A DNA stretch of 25,148 nucleotides from NCBI GenBank assembly GCA_032718475.1, contig JAUCBJ010006950.1, positions 1 to 25,148 on the forward strand, given 5' to 3'. Below, one piece after another: positions 1 to 8,204 of this stretch. Numbering within the stretch: position 1 is the first letter of the stretch; each line of letters starts with the position of its first letter. The position numbers and the translations under genes are program-made. The notes beneath the pieces were generated by a model. The model saw only the letters and a program-made list of their open reading frames with translations, did no database searches and was not told the origin of the DNA. Origin of the DNA: Nemertoderma westbladi. Lineage: Eukaryota; Xenacoelomorpha; Nemertodermatida; Nemertodermatidae.

Positions 1-450
1 CCACATGACATCCCGTCTATCTTTAAGGGATTTCTTCAAGAATTCATCACACCCACTCAAGCGATGGGGCCCGTCGCACAATGCACATTTGGGTTTGATG
101 TTACTTACTTTAACCTGTGTGGTGTTGTGCACACTTGTTCTTTCCTCTGGCTTTCTTCCATGAATTCTCTTAGGAGACGTTGGAGGAGTTGTTACCTGTT
201 CTCTCCTGTCACTGGTTTGAGACTTAGATTTACTTACGTCTTTCCTTGGTTTGTTGACATAATAAGATCTTTCGGTGTCCTTACCGCTATTTTCTTCATT
301 TGAGGTTTGGCTTTCGCCATCGTCCGTATAACACACTGGTGTTACCTTTCTCCTATAAACGGGTTTTTCACTCACCTTACTTTCCGTGTCTTCTCTCGGG
401 ACTGCTTTAGGAGCTGTAATCTTACCTCTCCATTTAAGAATGACATAAGA
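1..450 (-). pseudogene. Gag C-terminal basic linker and CCHC zinc knuckle, -1 frame, truncated by window edge
   Basis: Reading minus in the -1 frame relative to the DUF1759-like block, the sequence is open from 450 (its previous stop is TGA at 451-453) down to position 1. It overlaps the previous frame across 375-450, so the frame change lies there. The product is Ser/Thr/Lys/Arg-rich and ends in a zinc knuckle at about 87-49: CALCDGPHRLSGC, spacing C-x2-C-x3-H-x4-C, followed by DEFLKKSLKDRRDVM. BEL/Pao Gag proteins typically carry a knuckle followed by a helix of this kind just before the protease. The overlapping plus-strand frame at 64-303 is a shadow. Confidence 0.7.
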
Positions 451-941
451 TCAGCCATGGTAGGGTCCCTTTGTTGCTGGTCCATCATATAGAGAACCTT
501 TTTGTCCCAACGCGTACCTACTCCACCTTTTGGCAAAGTAGATGCTACGGCTCCAACAACCATAGAACTCTGATATTCCTGAGACTTACCTAGCCAATCT
601 AACTGTCTACAGATCTCCTGGATCTCATCGGAAAACTCGATAATCCTGCTGCTAAGAAACTTTCTGGGCGCTACTAATTTCGCATACAAATACCTAGCTA
701 TGTTAGTCCTATTACCATACCTGATGTTTAGTGTATCCCAAACTTGTCTTAATCCATCTGGATGTCCAATAAACTTTAACGCCATTAACTTGGGAGGTCC
801 TTCCAGGCACTCGATGAGGAATCTAAGTTTCTCTCCATTAGATAGTACAGAGTTCTGTATGTTATCTTTATAATATTCATTAAAAGGTAACCATTTCATC
901 TCATCTCCATTGAACTTGACGACCTCTCCCACCTTTACTGC
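372..941 (-). pseudogene. Gag DUF1759-like domain block, in frame with the upstream Gag block
   Basis: The frame is the same as the 3332-942 block, directly after its TAA. The first in-frame codons are Ala-Val-Lys-Val and there is no ATG near the junction, so this is a continuation and not a separate gene. The block matches the DUF1759 pattern of BEL/Pao Gag: KFNGDEMKWLPF near the start (family pattern F-G-D-W-F), NGEKLRFLIECLEG, then a WDTLNIRYGN segment. Helical segments up to about residue 180 fit the family. It ends at a TGA (372-374) just before a zinc-knuckle frame that is open in the -1 frame. I see no canonical X-XXY-YYZ slippery heptamer in the overlap. The simplest reading is an indel plus a nonsense mutation; recoding is possible. 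Confidence 0.75.
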
Positions 942-3332
942 TTAACGGGCTTCAGTTCTAGCCATTAGACGTGTAAAACTTTCTTGAGCCATCGTGTTAT
1001 TTAATATCGAGTTATCAGTATATAAATTTCTCGGATTATGATCAGATCTGTATGGGATATCATTATCAAAGGGTTTATAATTACCCTTAATAGGGTTTAC
1101 TATAGGGGTTTCTACTTCACTAGCAGTATAGATGCGTGTAGGCTCCACACCTTGCGCATGAAATACTTCAGACCTAACAGGTTGACACATTGTTACAGGG
1201 GGTGGTGGTATACCCATTTGTATATTTACTAATTTATCACGCTCTAAAGCGATACTCTGCTGTACTTCTTGCAACTCTAACCTACTCTCTCTTACTGTTC
1301 CCTTTAACTGCTGAACAGTCCCTTCCAACTCTCGGACCTGCTGGGAAGAACGTAGTTTATGTTCTTCCAGCTGCCCGAGCAGGCGATTCATCCCCCGCCG
1401 TCCCTCGTCCACCCACTCAACCGCTGCCGCGGGAGCCGCCAACGTGGTAGCCGGGTGACAAGTGGGGACGACGGGAGACAATTCATTTATGTCTTGCTCG
1501 GCATCCAGAACCGGGAGTGATTCAGGGGCTAGTCTACTGGGCACAGGTAGTTTAGTACTGTGCAAAGGGAATTTAGAGTTAGGTTCTGGAAGTACAGGTG
1601 TCTCTATCACAGAGGGGGTGGCTTCGAGGACAGGCCTAATTATTTCAGGCTCATCTACTATAGTAGGGAGTCTTTCTACTCTAATAATTTGGTCTGTAGG
1701 CTCAGGATCACTTAAATCTACACTAGCTAGTTGCCTTCTCACAGCTGGAGGCAAATTAGGCAATTTCGGACGGTGTGGCATTCTTCTACGTCCGCTGGAA
1801 CGAGATTTATTTCCTCTACCTTCAGGATCTGTTGTATCGCCTTCATCAGAGGATGTAAATCCCTGTCTCCTGGGAGTAGATCGACTTAGCAGCTGCATCT
1901 GAGTAGCTGTTCTCTGTTTATTTAAGTAATCTTGCTTCGCTTGAAGATTTTCCAACTCTAGTTGGGTTGTCTCTTCAGATGCTCGTCTTTCTGCTTCAGC
2001 CACTGCCGCTTCTCTTTCAGATTCTGCCGCTGCCGCTGCTGCTTTTCTTTCAGCCTCTGCCACTTTCCTTTCAGATTCTGCCGCGACTGCTGCCGCTTTT
2101 CTTTCAGCCTCTGCCGCTTTCCTTTCAGATTCTGCCGCGACCGCTGCCCTTCGGTCTTCTATTTGCTTTTTCTTTAGCTGCTCTTCTTGGTCCATAGCGA
2201 TGAGGATGCTTTCATCAAATTTAGCCTGCTCCGCGGCTAATATTTCCGCATCTAACGAGTCCAACACAAATTTGGCTCCCTCACTATTAGGGTGAAGTCC
2301 AGCTAGCCGTCTCCTTAACTCTTTGTCACCTGTAAATCGTTGATAGTCCGACAGATAGATGTCAATAGCATCCTTCTTCTGAGGTTTCTTGGATGTAACT
2401 TCGCCTTCCACCTGAGAAAAGGTAGCGTCTGTTGATTCTACGTGGGTCTTGCGCTCGGTTAGCTGAGCTTTCCATTGTGTCATTCCCTGGACTTTAAGAC
2501 TCACCCGTTGGAACCAAGTTTTTATGGCCACTTGCAACGAAGTGTCTTGGCTCCTCTTCGAGGCTTCCTCAAAGGCCGAAAGGATTAGTCTGATCCGTAA
2601 AATTCGTTCTCGCACTTGATAAAGCAGCTCTCCCTGCTCTTGAGGTCCTTGACGTTGTTGAAACAGGTGTTCCTCTAATCGCTCCAAAGAGCTGAAGAAT
2701 CCCTGGACATATCCTGCTGCTGACCTCTTCCACACAGCTGGATCTCGAGTGTCCCTTACTACTCCCATCCTATATAAGTCCTCCCAGGCAGCTTCCGATA
2801 AGTTAAACGGGAGTCCGGGTCTGGGAAAGTTCCATTGCGCCTCGACAATAGACCTTAATTCCTCCATCGTGTATCCCGCATAACTGTCCCTGCTGTCCTT
2901 ACTGTCCTTACTTCTCGCCCAATCGATTTGATGTTCTTCCACAGTGATCAATACTCTAGTGAGTAAGGCTCCAGGAAGAATTAGAAGTGGATCTGGATAA
3001 ACCGCTTCTGCCATCCTTGCTCCGATCTCGGGCGTCAACTCTACAGTATCTGAACTACTAGAGTTATCGTGCTGTTGAGAAATAAGTTCTCGGCTCGGGT
3101 GCTGCTGCTGTTTAACAGCTGCCTCTTGGTCCCGCTTAACTTGACCCCTAGTGCCTATAATAGACCTATGGTGCTTTACTAGCCTAGGGTCTGATACTAC
3201 TACTGTAGGGATGACCTTTCTTACAGTAGGAGGGGACTTGGACTTCGGTCTCAGATGTTCTATACTCTTATCTGAATCACAGACTGTTCTTTCTAGGAGA
3301 CTATCTGACAGGGTTTGCTTTGTGTCAGCCAT
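942..3332 (-). CDS. Gag N-terminal region, coiled-coil rich, of a BEL/Pao-like retrotransposon
   Basis: 796 codons open from the ATG at 3332. The start is well supported: an in-frame TAA lies two codons upstream and the context is A at -3 and G at +4. Residues 1-100 are polar and probably disordered. About 100-380 look helical and globular, with no family I recognise. About 389-452 are an Ala/Glu/Arg/Lys-rich coiled coil built on an 18-residue period (AESERKAAEAERKAA-type). About 480-640 are Pro/Ser-rich, with a basic patch (SSGRRRMPHRPK). About 647-704 are a second coiled coil (LGQLEEHKL, LEGTVQQLKGTV). The frame stops at TAA 942-944, and without that stop it would run directly into the DUF1759-like block. 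An N-terminal extension this long is unusual for Gag. Assignment to the retroelement rests on the shared frame with the downstream block; the role as capsid or assembly region is inferred. Confidence 0.75.
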   Translation of the reverse strand: MADTKQTLSDSLLERTVCDSDKSIEHLRPKSKSPPTVRKVIPTVVVSDPRLVKHHRSIIGTRGQVKRDQEAAVKQQQHPSRELISQQHDNSSSSDTVELTPEIGARMAEAVYPDPLLILPGALLTRVLITVEEHQIDWARSKDSKDSRDSYAGYTMEELRSIVEAQWNFPRPGLPFNLSEAAWEDLYRMGVVRDTRDPAVWKRSAAGYVQGFFSSLERLEEHLFQQRQGPQEQGELLYQVRERILRIRLILSAFEEASKRSQDTSLQVAIKTWFQRVSLKVQGMTQWKAQLTERKTHVESTDATFSQVEGEVTSKKPQKKDAIDIYLSDYQRFTGDKELRRRLAGLHPNSEGAKFVLDSLDAEILAAEQAKFDESILIAMDQEEQLKKKQIEDRRAAVAAESERKAAEAERKAAAVAAESERKVAEAERKAAAAAAESEREAAVAEAERRASEETTQLELENLQAKQDYLNKQRTATQMQLLSRSTPRRQGFTSSDEGDTTDPEGRGNKSRSSGRRRMPHRPKLPNLPPAVRRQLASVDLSDPEPTDQIIRVERLPTIVDEPEIIRPVLEATPSVIETPVLPEPNSKFPLHSTKLPVPSRLAPESLPVLDAEQDINELSPVVPTCHPATTLAAPAAAVEWVDEGRRGMNRLLGQLEEHKLRSSQQVRELEGTVQQLKGTVRESRLELQEVQQSIALERDKLVNIQMGIPPPPVTMCQPVRSEVFHAQGVEPTRIYTASEVETPIVNPIKGNYKPFDNDIPYRSDHNPRNLYTDNSILNNTMAQESFTRLMARTEAR

Positions 3333-4068
3333 GATTTATCTTACAGTTGAACGCGTACTACTATAACGACAGTTAATGTAAGTCTAGTAATTCAGTATCA
3401 ACTGTAAACCTAGTAATTAATTACCGATACCGTTACTCAGTGTAACGTGATATATGTATAATATATTAAAATACCGGTATACTTATAGTATATATATAAG
3501 TATTATTACAGAGTTGGTGGTTGCGAATACTCACATAGACTCTTAATAATAAATATTACGCTACCTGTGCAGACCATTCAAACAAAATACAAACCAAATG
3601 CTGGCAGACTACTGTCAAGCCTAAATAAACTACAGTATATGCAGACTCCGAAATGGTTAGTTAGTAGGCGTTCTAACCGAGTAGTACGACTTATTCTTTC
3701 GGGGGGGGATTTACCTTACAACACTGGATGCCCCCACCTTCCTAACTAGCACTTTATCGGACAGACACTCTACACACACTGCAATCGCTTCAGACCTAAC
3801 AACAGTTAGACAACAATCCGGCCTACAAATTATTTGTACAATCTGAGCAGGCTTACACGCCTTCTGCTCAATATTACACTTACAGATAAATAAAACTGAC
3901 AGATAAAGTAAACCATACAAAGGAATAAGGGGTGATCAATCCCTAATCCCCTAACAGTCTACAATATACAATATATCACAATCGAACTAATACTGGGTAC
4001 CGGTAAGTACCGGTTCGGGTGGTTAGGTAGTTAGGCCTACAGTTTACCGTCCGACCCGTACATTCGAC
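3333..4068 (-). other. Leader and possible 5' LTR portion of the BEL/Pao element
   Basis: Non-coding, AT-rich sequence immediately 5' of the Gag start. It contains a perfect hairpin (arms 3479-3487 and 3495-3503, 7-nt loop) with TATATATA on both strands, a G8 run near 3701, and ACCGGT repeats around 4000-4020. I looked for a primer-binding site (TGG-initial on the minus strand, complementary to a tRNA 3' end) and found no convincing match. LTR ends therefore cannot be fixed. Short frames here look random. Confidence 0.4.
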
Positions 4069-4325
4069 TTTATTGCCTACGGTGCAATAAAGAAACTATA
4101 AAATCTATTATTGTTCTTACCAGAACAATAGACAAAATATATTTATTGCCTGTGTGCAATCAAGAGTTAAAATCTATTATTGTTCTTACCAGAACAATAG
4201 ACAAAATATATTTATTGCCTACTGTGCAATCAAGAGTTAAAATCTATTATTGTTCTTGCCAGAACAATAGACAAAATATATTTATTGCCTACTGTGCAAT
4301 CAAGAGTGTAAATCTATTATTGTTC
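4069..4325. repeat. 70-bp tandem repeat, about 3.6 copies, probable LTR/U3-R repeat
   Basis: Units start near 4100, 4169, 4239 and 4309 (periods 69, 70, 70), with a partial unit from 4069. Each complete unit contains a perfect inverted repeat, ATTGTTCT-TACC-AGAACAAT (TGCC in one unit), and the segment TTTATTGC, which reads GCAATAAA (a polyadenylation-like hexamer) on the minus strand, the coding strand of the neighbouring Gag. Units are nearly identical. Position upstream of Gag and the polyA-like motifs suggest an LTR component; that role is inferred. Confidence 0.85.
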
Positions 4326-5089
4326 GCACTTTTAGACCTTTAGCAGTTTAACCTGCCAATTTTAGTTGTCCTCTTGTTTATAAATCGACTTTAGCCTATA
4401 TCGATTATTTAGTGTACTGAAGTTACATTAGCCGAAGCCAGTCTGTGCGCGATCATTCACCCACAGTTAAGGGAGACTGGATTCGGGTGCTTTGAAAGTT
4501 ATTGCAATGTAGACCTACTGTATTATTCGATTGATCGTTACTATATAATCTCTGACAATATATTTACTTTCGGGGAAATATTAACAGTTGTTCCTTTAGG
4601 ACGTGGCGCTTTAAGTATAAAAAAACAGAGTTATGACTTATACTAATCACAACGAGATGGCCACAGAGTTTCGTAAATAGCGCATTCTTTAGGAGATGCT
4701 TTATTATCCTTCACACTACTTCACACGACTTCACACTACTTCACACTACTGCGCACTAATCTGCCGACCGTCACTGAATTTGATCATATATAAGGAGGAT
4801 TACAACTGACACAAGTAGGGATTATGAAATAGCATTTAATTCACACAAAAACCACTATAATGTAAGTCGCAATTGCTACCGGTAACCTGTTCCTCTTACC
4901 TTCAGTAATCAAGAAGATTGGGGGTTTTATGATTATTTATCGGTATTCTCCAAATATATCAGCAATATACATCAATATAACAACAATTAATAACAGACCG
5001 TAAACAGAAGTAAAATAATGCGGTGAACAGTCAGTATGTGTTACGTAATGCATTGAGTTCAGTAATGAGATAGGATAATAGATTTACGT
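4326..5089. other. Non-coding AT-rich stretch, possible outer part of the 5' LTR
   Basis: No coding potential seen. It holds a short tandem array of about four 10-bp units (TCACACTACT type) at about 4710-4750 and a TATATAA-like site around 4785-4793. On the minus strand the latter would lie upstream of the 70-bp repeats and Gag, so it could be a promoter element of the retrotransposon. Without the 3' LTR this cannot be confirmed. Confidence 0.35.
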
Positions 5090-5097
5090 TCTTATAA

Positions 5098-5421
5098 GTA
5101 GTAGGGTCTTGGGCGGCTCTGCGACAGTTGGACCCCACTGACACCCATTGGGTGTCATATGACACCCAATTATCACCCTATGGGTGTCGTTGGGTGTCAT
5201 TGGCGCCAGACTGTCTGGGTGACACCTCCCAATTAGGCTAATTAGACCCTAATTGACAGGTGTCATCAATTAATTAGTACAATTAAACCCTAACAGGTGT
5301 CATATGACTCCTAATTAGGGTTTAATTGATTATCCTAATTAATCAGACTGATTAGCGCCCTGACACACAATGGGTCATCAGTGTTGTCTAACTGTCGCAG
5401 AGCCGCCCAAGACCCTACTAC
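5098..5421. mobile_element. 324-bp MITE with perfect 32-bp terminal inverted repeats and 8-bp TSD
   Basis: The left end (5098-5129) begins GTAGTAGGGTCTTGGGCGGC and the right end (5390-5421) is its exact reverse complement over 32 bp. The element is flanked by identical octamers TCTTATAA at 5090-5097 and 5422-5429. The interior has many GACACCC/GGGTGTC motifs in both orientations, including a perfect 22-bp palindrome at 5148-5169. It has no coding capacity. An 8-bp TSD is known for hAT, P, Merlin and some other superfamilies. The terminal bases GTAGTAGGG do not exactly fit the hAT YARNG rule, although TAGGG occurs four bases inside. The superfamily is therefore left open. Confidence 0.93.
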
Positions 5422-5429
5422 TCTTATAA

Positions 5430-6020
5430 TCAAAGCCATCTAATGTTTAGGCCAAAGTCTGAAACTTCCAAAAACAGAACTACAGAAGATTCCAAGCCGG
5501 TTCTGAGGCTCAGAAAGGTAAACAAAAACCGTAATGCATTGTGCGGGTTTCCATAGGCCCCTGTCCAACATAAAGTGAAAATCGCTCTGATTGGCTGAAT
5601 AGGCAGAACAAAGAGGTTCCACGTCTACAGGAAATCAGCTGACAGATTTCGTCATCTGAGCTCCAATCTCTTCCCGTCACGTAGGGGAACAAATTCATGG
5701 CTATTTTAGAGTATTCTGCGCATTGCGGCAAAAATGACTTGTTATGTCCGCAAAAGCACCTACACTGCGCATTGCGGGAAAAATGACTTGTTATGTCCAC
5801 AAAAGCTTTTACAGGGCCCGCAAGTTTTTGTAAGTTTTTTATATATAGACTACTATCATTAAAAAAACTTTCTTCATCCAGACAATATCAAATGGTGTAC
5901 ATTGGGATCAGTATTTCTGCCCATTTGTTTCTATAATTCTACGTACAGTACTGTTTCTGATATTTTTTCAATGTTGTAAATTAATTTCGTTTTTTTACAT
6001 GTTTTTAACCTGGGTGAAAG
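5430..6020. other. Non-coding stretch with a 49-bp tandem duplication
   Basis: I see no gene. At about 5716-5813 a 49-bp segment (CTGCGCATTGCGG...GTCCRCAAAAGC) is present twice in direct tandem with a few mismatches. The minus-strand frame over it (5800-5510) has no recognisable features. The rest is unremarkable AT-rich sequence with short T runs. Confidence 0.6.
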
Positions 6021-7352
6021 CAGTGGCGTGGCCAAGGGAGGGGGGCTGGGGGATTCAGGGATTGACCCCCCCCCCCCCACCCCCCCCCATCCCCCCCCCC
6101 CCCCTATTGACAAGAAAACCTGAACACATTATACGAATCATAAAAAATTTTGTGTCACTTTAATAGATCGTTATCATCATTATCATTGTCACCAATTTCC
6201 TATGTCCACCAATTAATACTTGATATTGAGTTGACCCATTCCACACATTTTGTACAAAAACTATAATGAATTAATCACTACTCTTTAATTTTGAAGGTGT
6301 CTGTATACACTAAATCAATTTGTTGCAGTGATGTGTATATTTTTGATGCCTTAAGATAATTAGAAGTAACATTTTTGTGTATTTGTCTATAAGTCATCAA
6401 GGCGGTAATGTAGACTTGTGCCGGACTTAACATTTTCTTCAATATCTCAAGAACTATTCGCTTGTTTTGATGGTGTCTACCCCCCCTAAATCGGCCATTG
6501 CGGTTCTAATTCGAGCATAATTTTAATTCCGTAGGAGAACTAAAAGTTTTCCATCACCAAAATTGAGAATAATCATCACTTGCGCCAAAGAGTAGGTTCT
6601 GGAGTATGGCCTGTGGCACTAGTACCCTTGATCCCAAAATTAAAATTTTGGTTTCTCTAACTAAGTTTGGATCCATTTGATGACATTTGATGCATGTAGG
6701 AAGTTCTTTTTTGAGTCATTGATCTTTCATCAATGTGTTATAATTTCATTATGGTGCATCGCGATGGCACAAAATTTCAACCCTCTTGGGATCCGTGAAG
6801 ATATAGACGAAATTTAAAGAAATTTTTTATGCCTTATTTTTTTTACCATTTGGCAACTTTTGTGCACCGGTAGAACAATGAAATCGAAAAAAAGTAAAAA
6901 ACGCACCGCCCTAATCACTAAGAGCAAGGAGCAGGTTACTGTGTCGATATTTTCTAACCAAAACAATAAATAAAACTTTATTTCACTTGCGGTCAATTTG
7001 CGCTGAAGATTATATTTTTCACACCACTATCTGACTACTCACAGGGTTTGTCACAAACTCACTGAACCCTCTCCTCCCCATGATATTGACCGTGACGTAA
7101 TTTATTTCAATCCTCAATTTCAATTTATTTCAATTTTTTCTATTTATTTATTTCTTTCTCCTGGTTCCTTCAAATTGCACATACTATTTTTTTTTATAAA
7201 TACGTACCGTATGTATCGTTAAAAAACTCGAAATATTTTTCGCTCGCTTGCGAATTTCTTTTCTCGCGCTTGCACCCTTCACAGCTTTCACTCCCCCCCC
7301 CCCCCCCCTCCCCCCCCCCCCCCCACTTTCCAGAATCCTGGCTACCCCACTG
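6021..7352. mobile_element. Non-autonomous hAT-like element, 1.33 kb, with G/C homopolymer subterminal tracts
   Basis: The left end reads CAGTGGCGTGGCCAAGG and the reverse complement of the right end reads CAGTGGGGTAGCCAGGA: 12 of the first 14 positions match, and both start CAGTG, fitting the hAT terminal rule YARNG. Flanks are GGTGAAAG (6013-6020) and GGTGAAAA (7353-7360), an 8-bp TSD with one mismatch, as expected for an older hAT insertion. Long C runs lie just inside both ends (about 6067-6105 and 7290-7324), the right one being G-rich in the element's inverted sense. The interior is AT-rich with no transposase. Both end sequences resemble the widespread GTGGCGTAGCCAGG-type repeat ends of marine invertebrates (from memory). 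Confidence 0.78.
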
Positions 7353-7618
7353 GGTGAAAATTTATCTAACAAAACTAATTGATAAATTTGCACAAATTAA
7401 GTGTAGAAAAACAAATTTCAAATATAAAATTTAGTTTGTAGTTAAGATTGAGGAGTAAAGTTGTTAGGTAATTTTTGAGTTTTTTTTCTATTGCATCACA
7501 CAAGGGGGGGGGGGGGGGGTTAAAATATTAGCCTAGGGACCCATAAAATGTTAAAGCGGCCCTGCTTATGCACTTGCTATGAGACATTTCTTGCGGGCTG
7601 TCAGCATCATTGAAGCAA
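7353..7618. other. Short non-coding stretch with a G16 run
   Basis: Nothing coding. A run of 16 G at 7504-7519 follows a T-rich stretch. The segment ends where RT homology begins. Confidence 0.5.
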
Positions 7619-7815
7619 TCTGGTCTAATGAGCTCACCCTACGTCATCAGTACAGTCTAGATCAGTAAGGTACTTTGTTGGATTTCCTCTACTTCTGGTG
7701 CCAGTAGTGGGGTGTTGCCATCACCCCATCTTTATTAAGATGGTCTAAGGATATACGTAGAACACAGTCAACCACAATTATTATGAATAAGAATGGTGCA
7801 AGTGTGTAATCCTGA
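7619..7815 (-). pseudogene. Decayed RT fragment of the RTE-like family
   Basis: The sequence aligns by eye with the minus-strand RT gene at about 23905-24120: shared blocks include TCTAATGAGCT, AGTCTAGATCAGT-AGGTACTT, ATCACCCCATC, GTCAACCACAAT and AAGAATGGTGCAAGTGTGT. About 50 bp are missing near 7640 and many small indels break the frame. It covers the region around the catalytic FADD motif and has no coding capacity left. It continues at the right into unrelated sequence and then the 72-bp array. Confidence 0.85.
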
Positions 7816-7889
7816 ATTATTTATGAGAAAACATCCTAAATTATAATTATTCCAATCAATGATATGTTTAGTTAGTTTCAGTCAGCGCC

Positions 7890-8200
7890 CATGTCCATTG
7901 GTAGGTAAAAATAACGATAATTGTTTTGTTTAGAAAAGCCCGCCTCTGTAACCTGCTCCTTTTCCTCGCGTGGAAGGTAACAACAATGTTTATTATTTTT
8001 TTTAGAAAAGCTCGCCTCTGCAACCTAATCCTTTCCTTCAATTGGTAAATAACAACAACGTTTATTGTTTTGGTTAGAAATGCCCGCTGATGTGACCTGC
8101 TCCTTTCCCTCAATTGGTAGGTAACAACATCATTTATTGTTTTGGTTAGAAAGCCCGCCACTGTAACCACCTGATCCTTTCCCTCAATTGGTAGGTGGAT
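7890..8200. repeat. 72-bp tandem array, about four units
   Basis: The marker GAAAAGCCCGCC recurs at 7933, 8005, 8077 and 8149, exactly 72 bp apart. The unit runs roughly from ATTGGTAGGTAACAAC through GTTTATTGTTTTGGTTAGAA to CTGCTCCTTTCCCTCA, with about 10-15% divergence between units. Because 72 is divisible by 3, a 112-codon minus-strand frame (8206-7868) stays open with a 24-residue repeat; I regard this as a by-product. The array directly abuts the pyrimidine-rich minisatellite. Confidence 0.88.
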
Positions 8201-8204
8201 TCCC

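Larger units (their letters stand above)
1..3332 (-). mobile_element. BEL/Pao-type LTR retrotransposon, Gag portion only (pol lies beyond the left edge)
   Basis: Three consecutive minus-strand coding blocks together make one long Gag: an N-terminal coiled-coil region (3332-942), a DUF1759-like domain typical of BEL/Pao elements (941-372), and a basic linker with a CCHC zinc knuckle (about 450-1). In known BEL/Pao elements, protease, RT, RNase H and integrase follow the knuckle. Those would lie left of position 1 and cannot be seen. The blocks are separated by one in-frame TAA and one -1 frame change, so this copy is either decaying or uses recoding. No paired LTR can be tested because only one side of the element is in the window. 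Confidence 0.8.

Noticed and set aside
1462-2197. Plus-strand frames opposite the Gag coiled-coil region
   Set aside because: Shadows of the minus-strand Gag frame, with low-complexity Cys/Phe/Leu content created by complementing Ala/Glu repeats.
3333-4020. tRNA primer-binding site for the BEL/Pao element
   Set aside because: I searched both strands for a TGG-initial stretch matching a tRNA 3' end next to a TG...CA boundary and found no convincing candidate.
4069-4325. CRISPR-like array
   Set aside because: Units are contiguous 70-bp tandem repeats without unique spacers, in a eukaryotic retrotransposon context.
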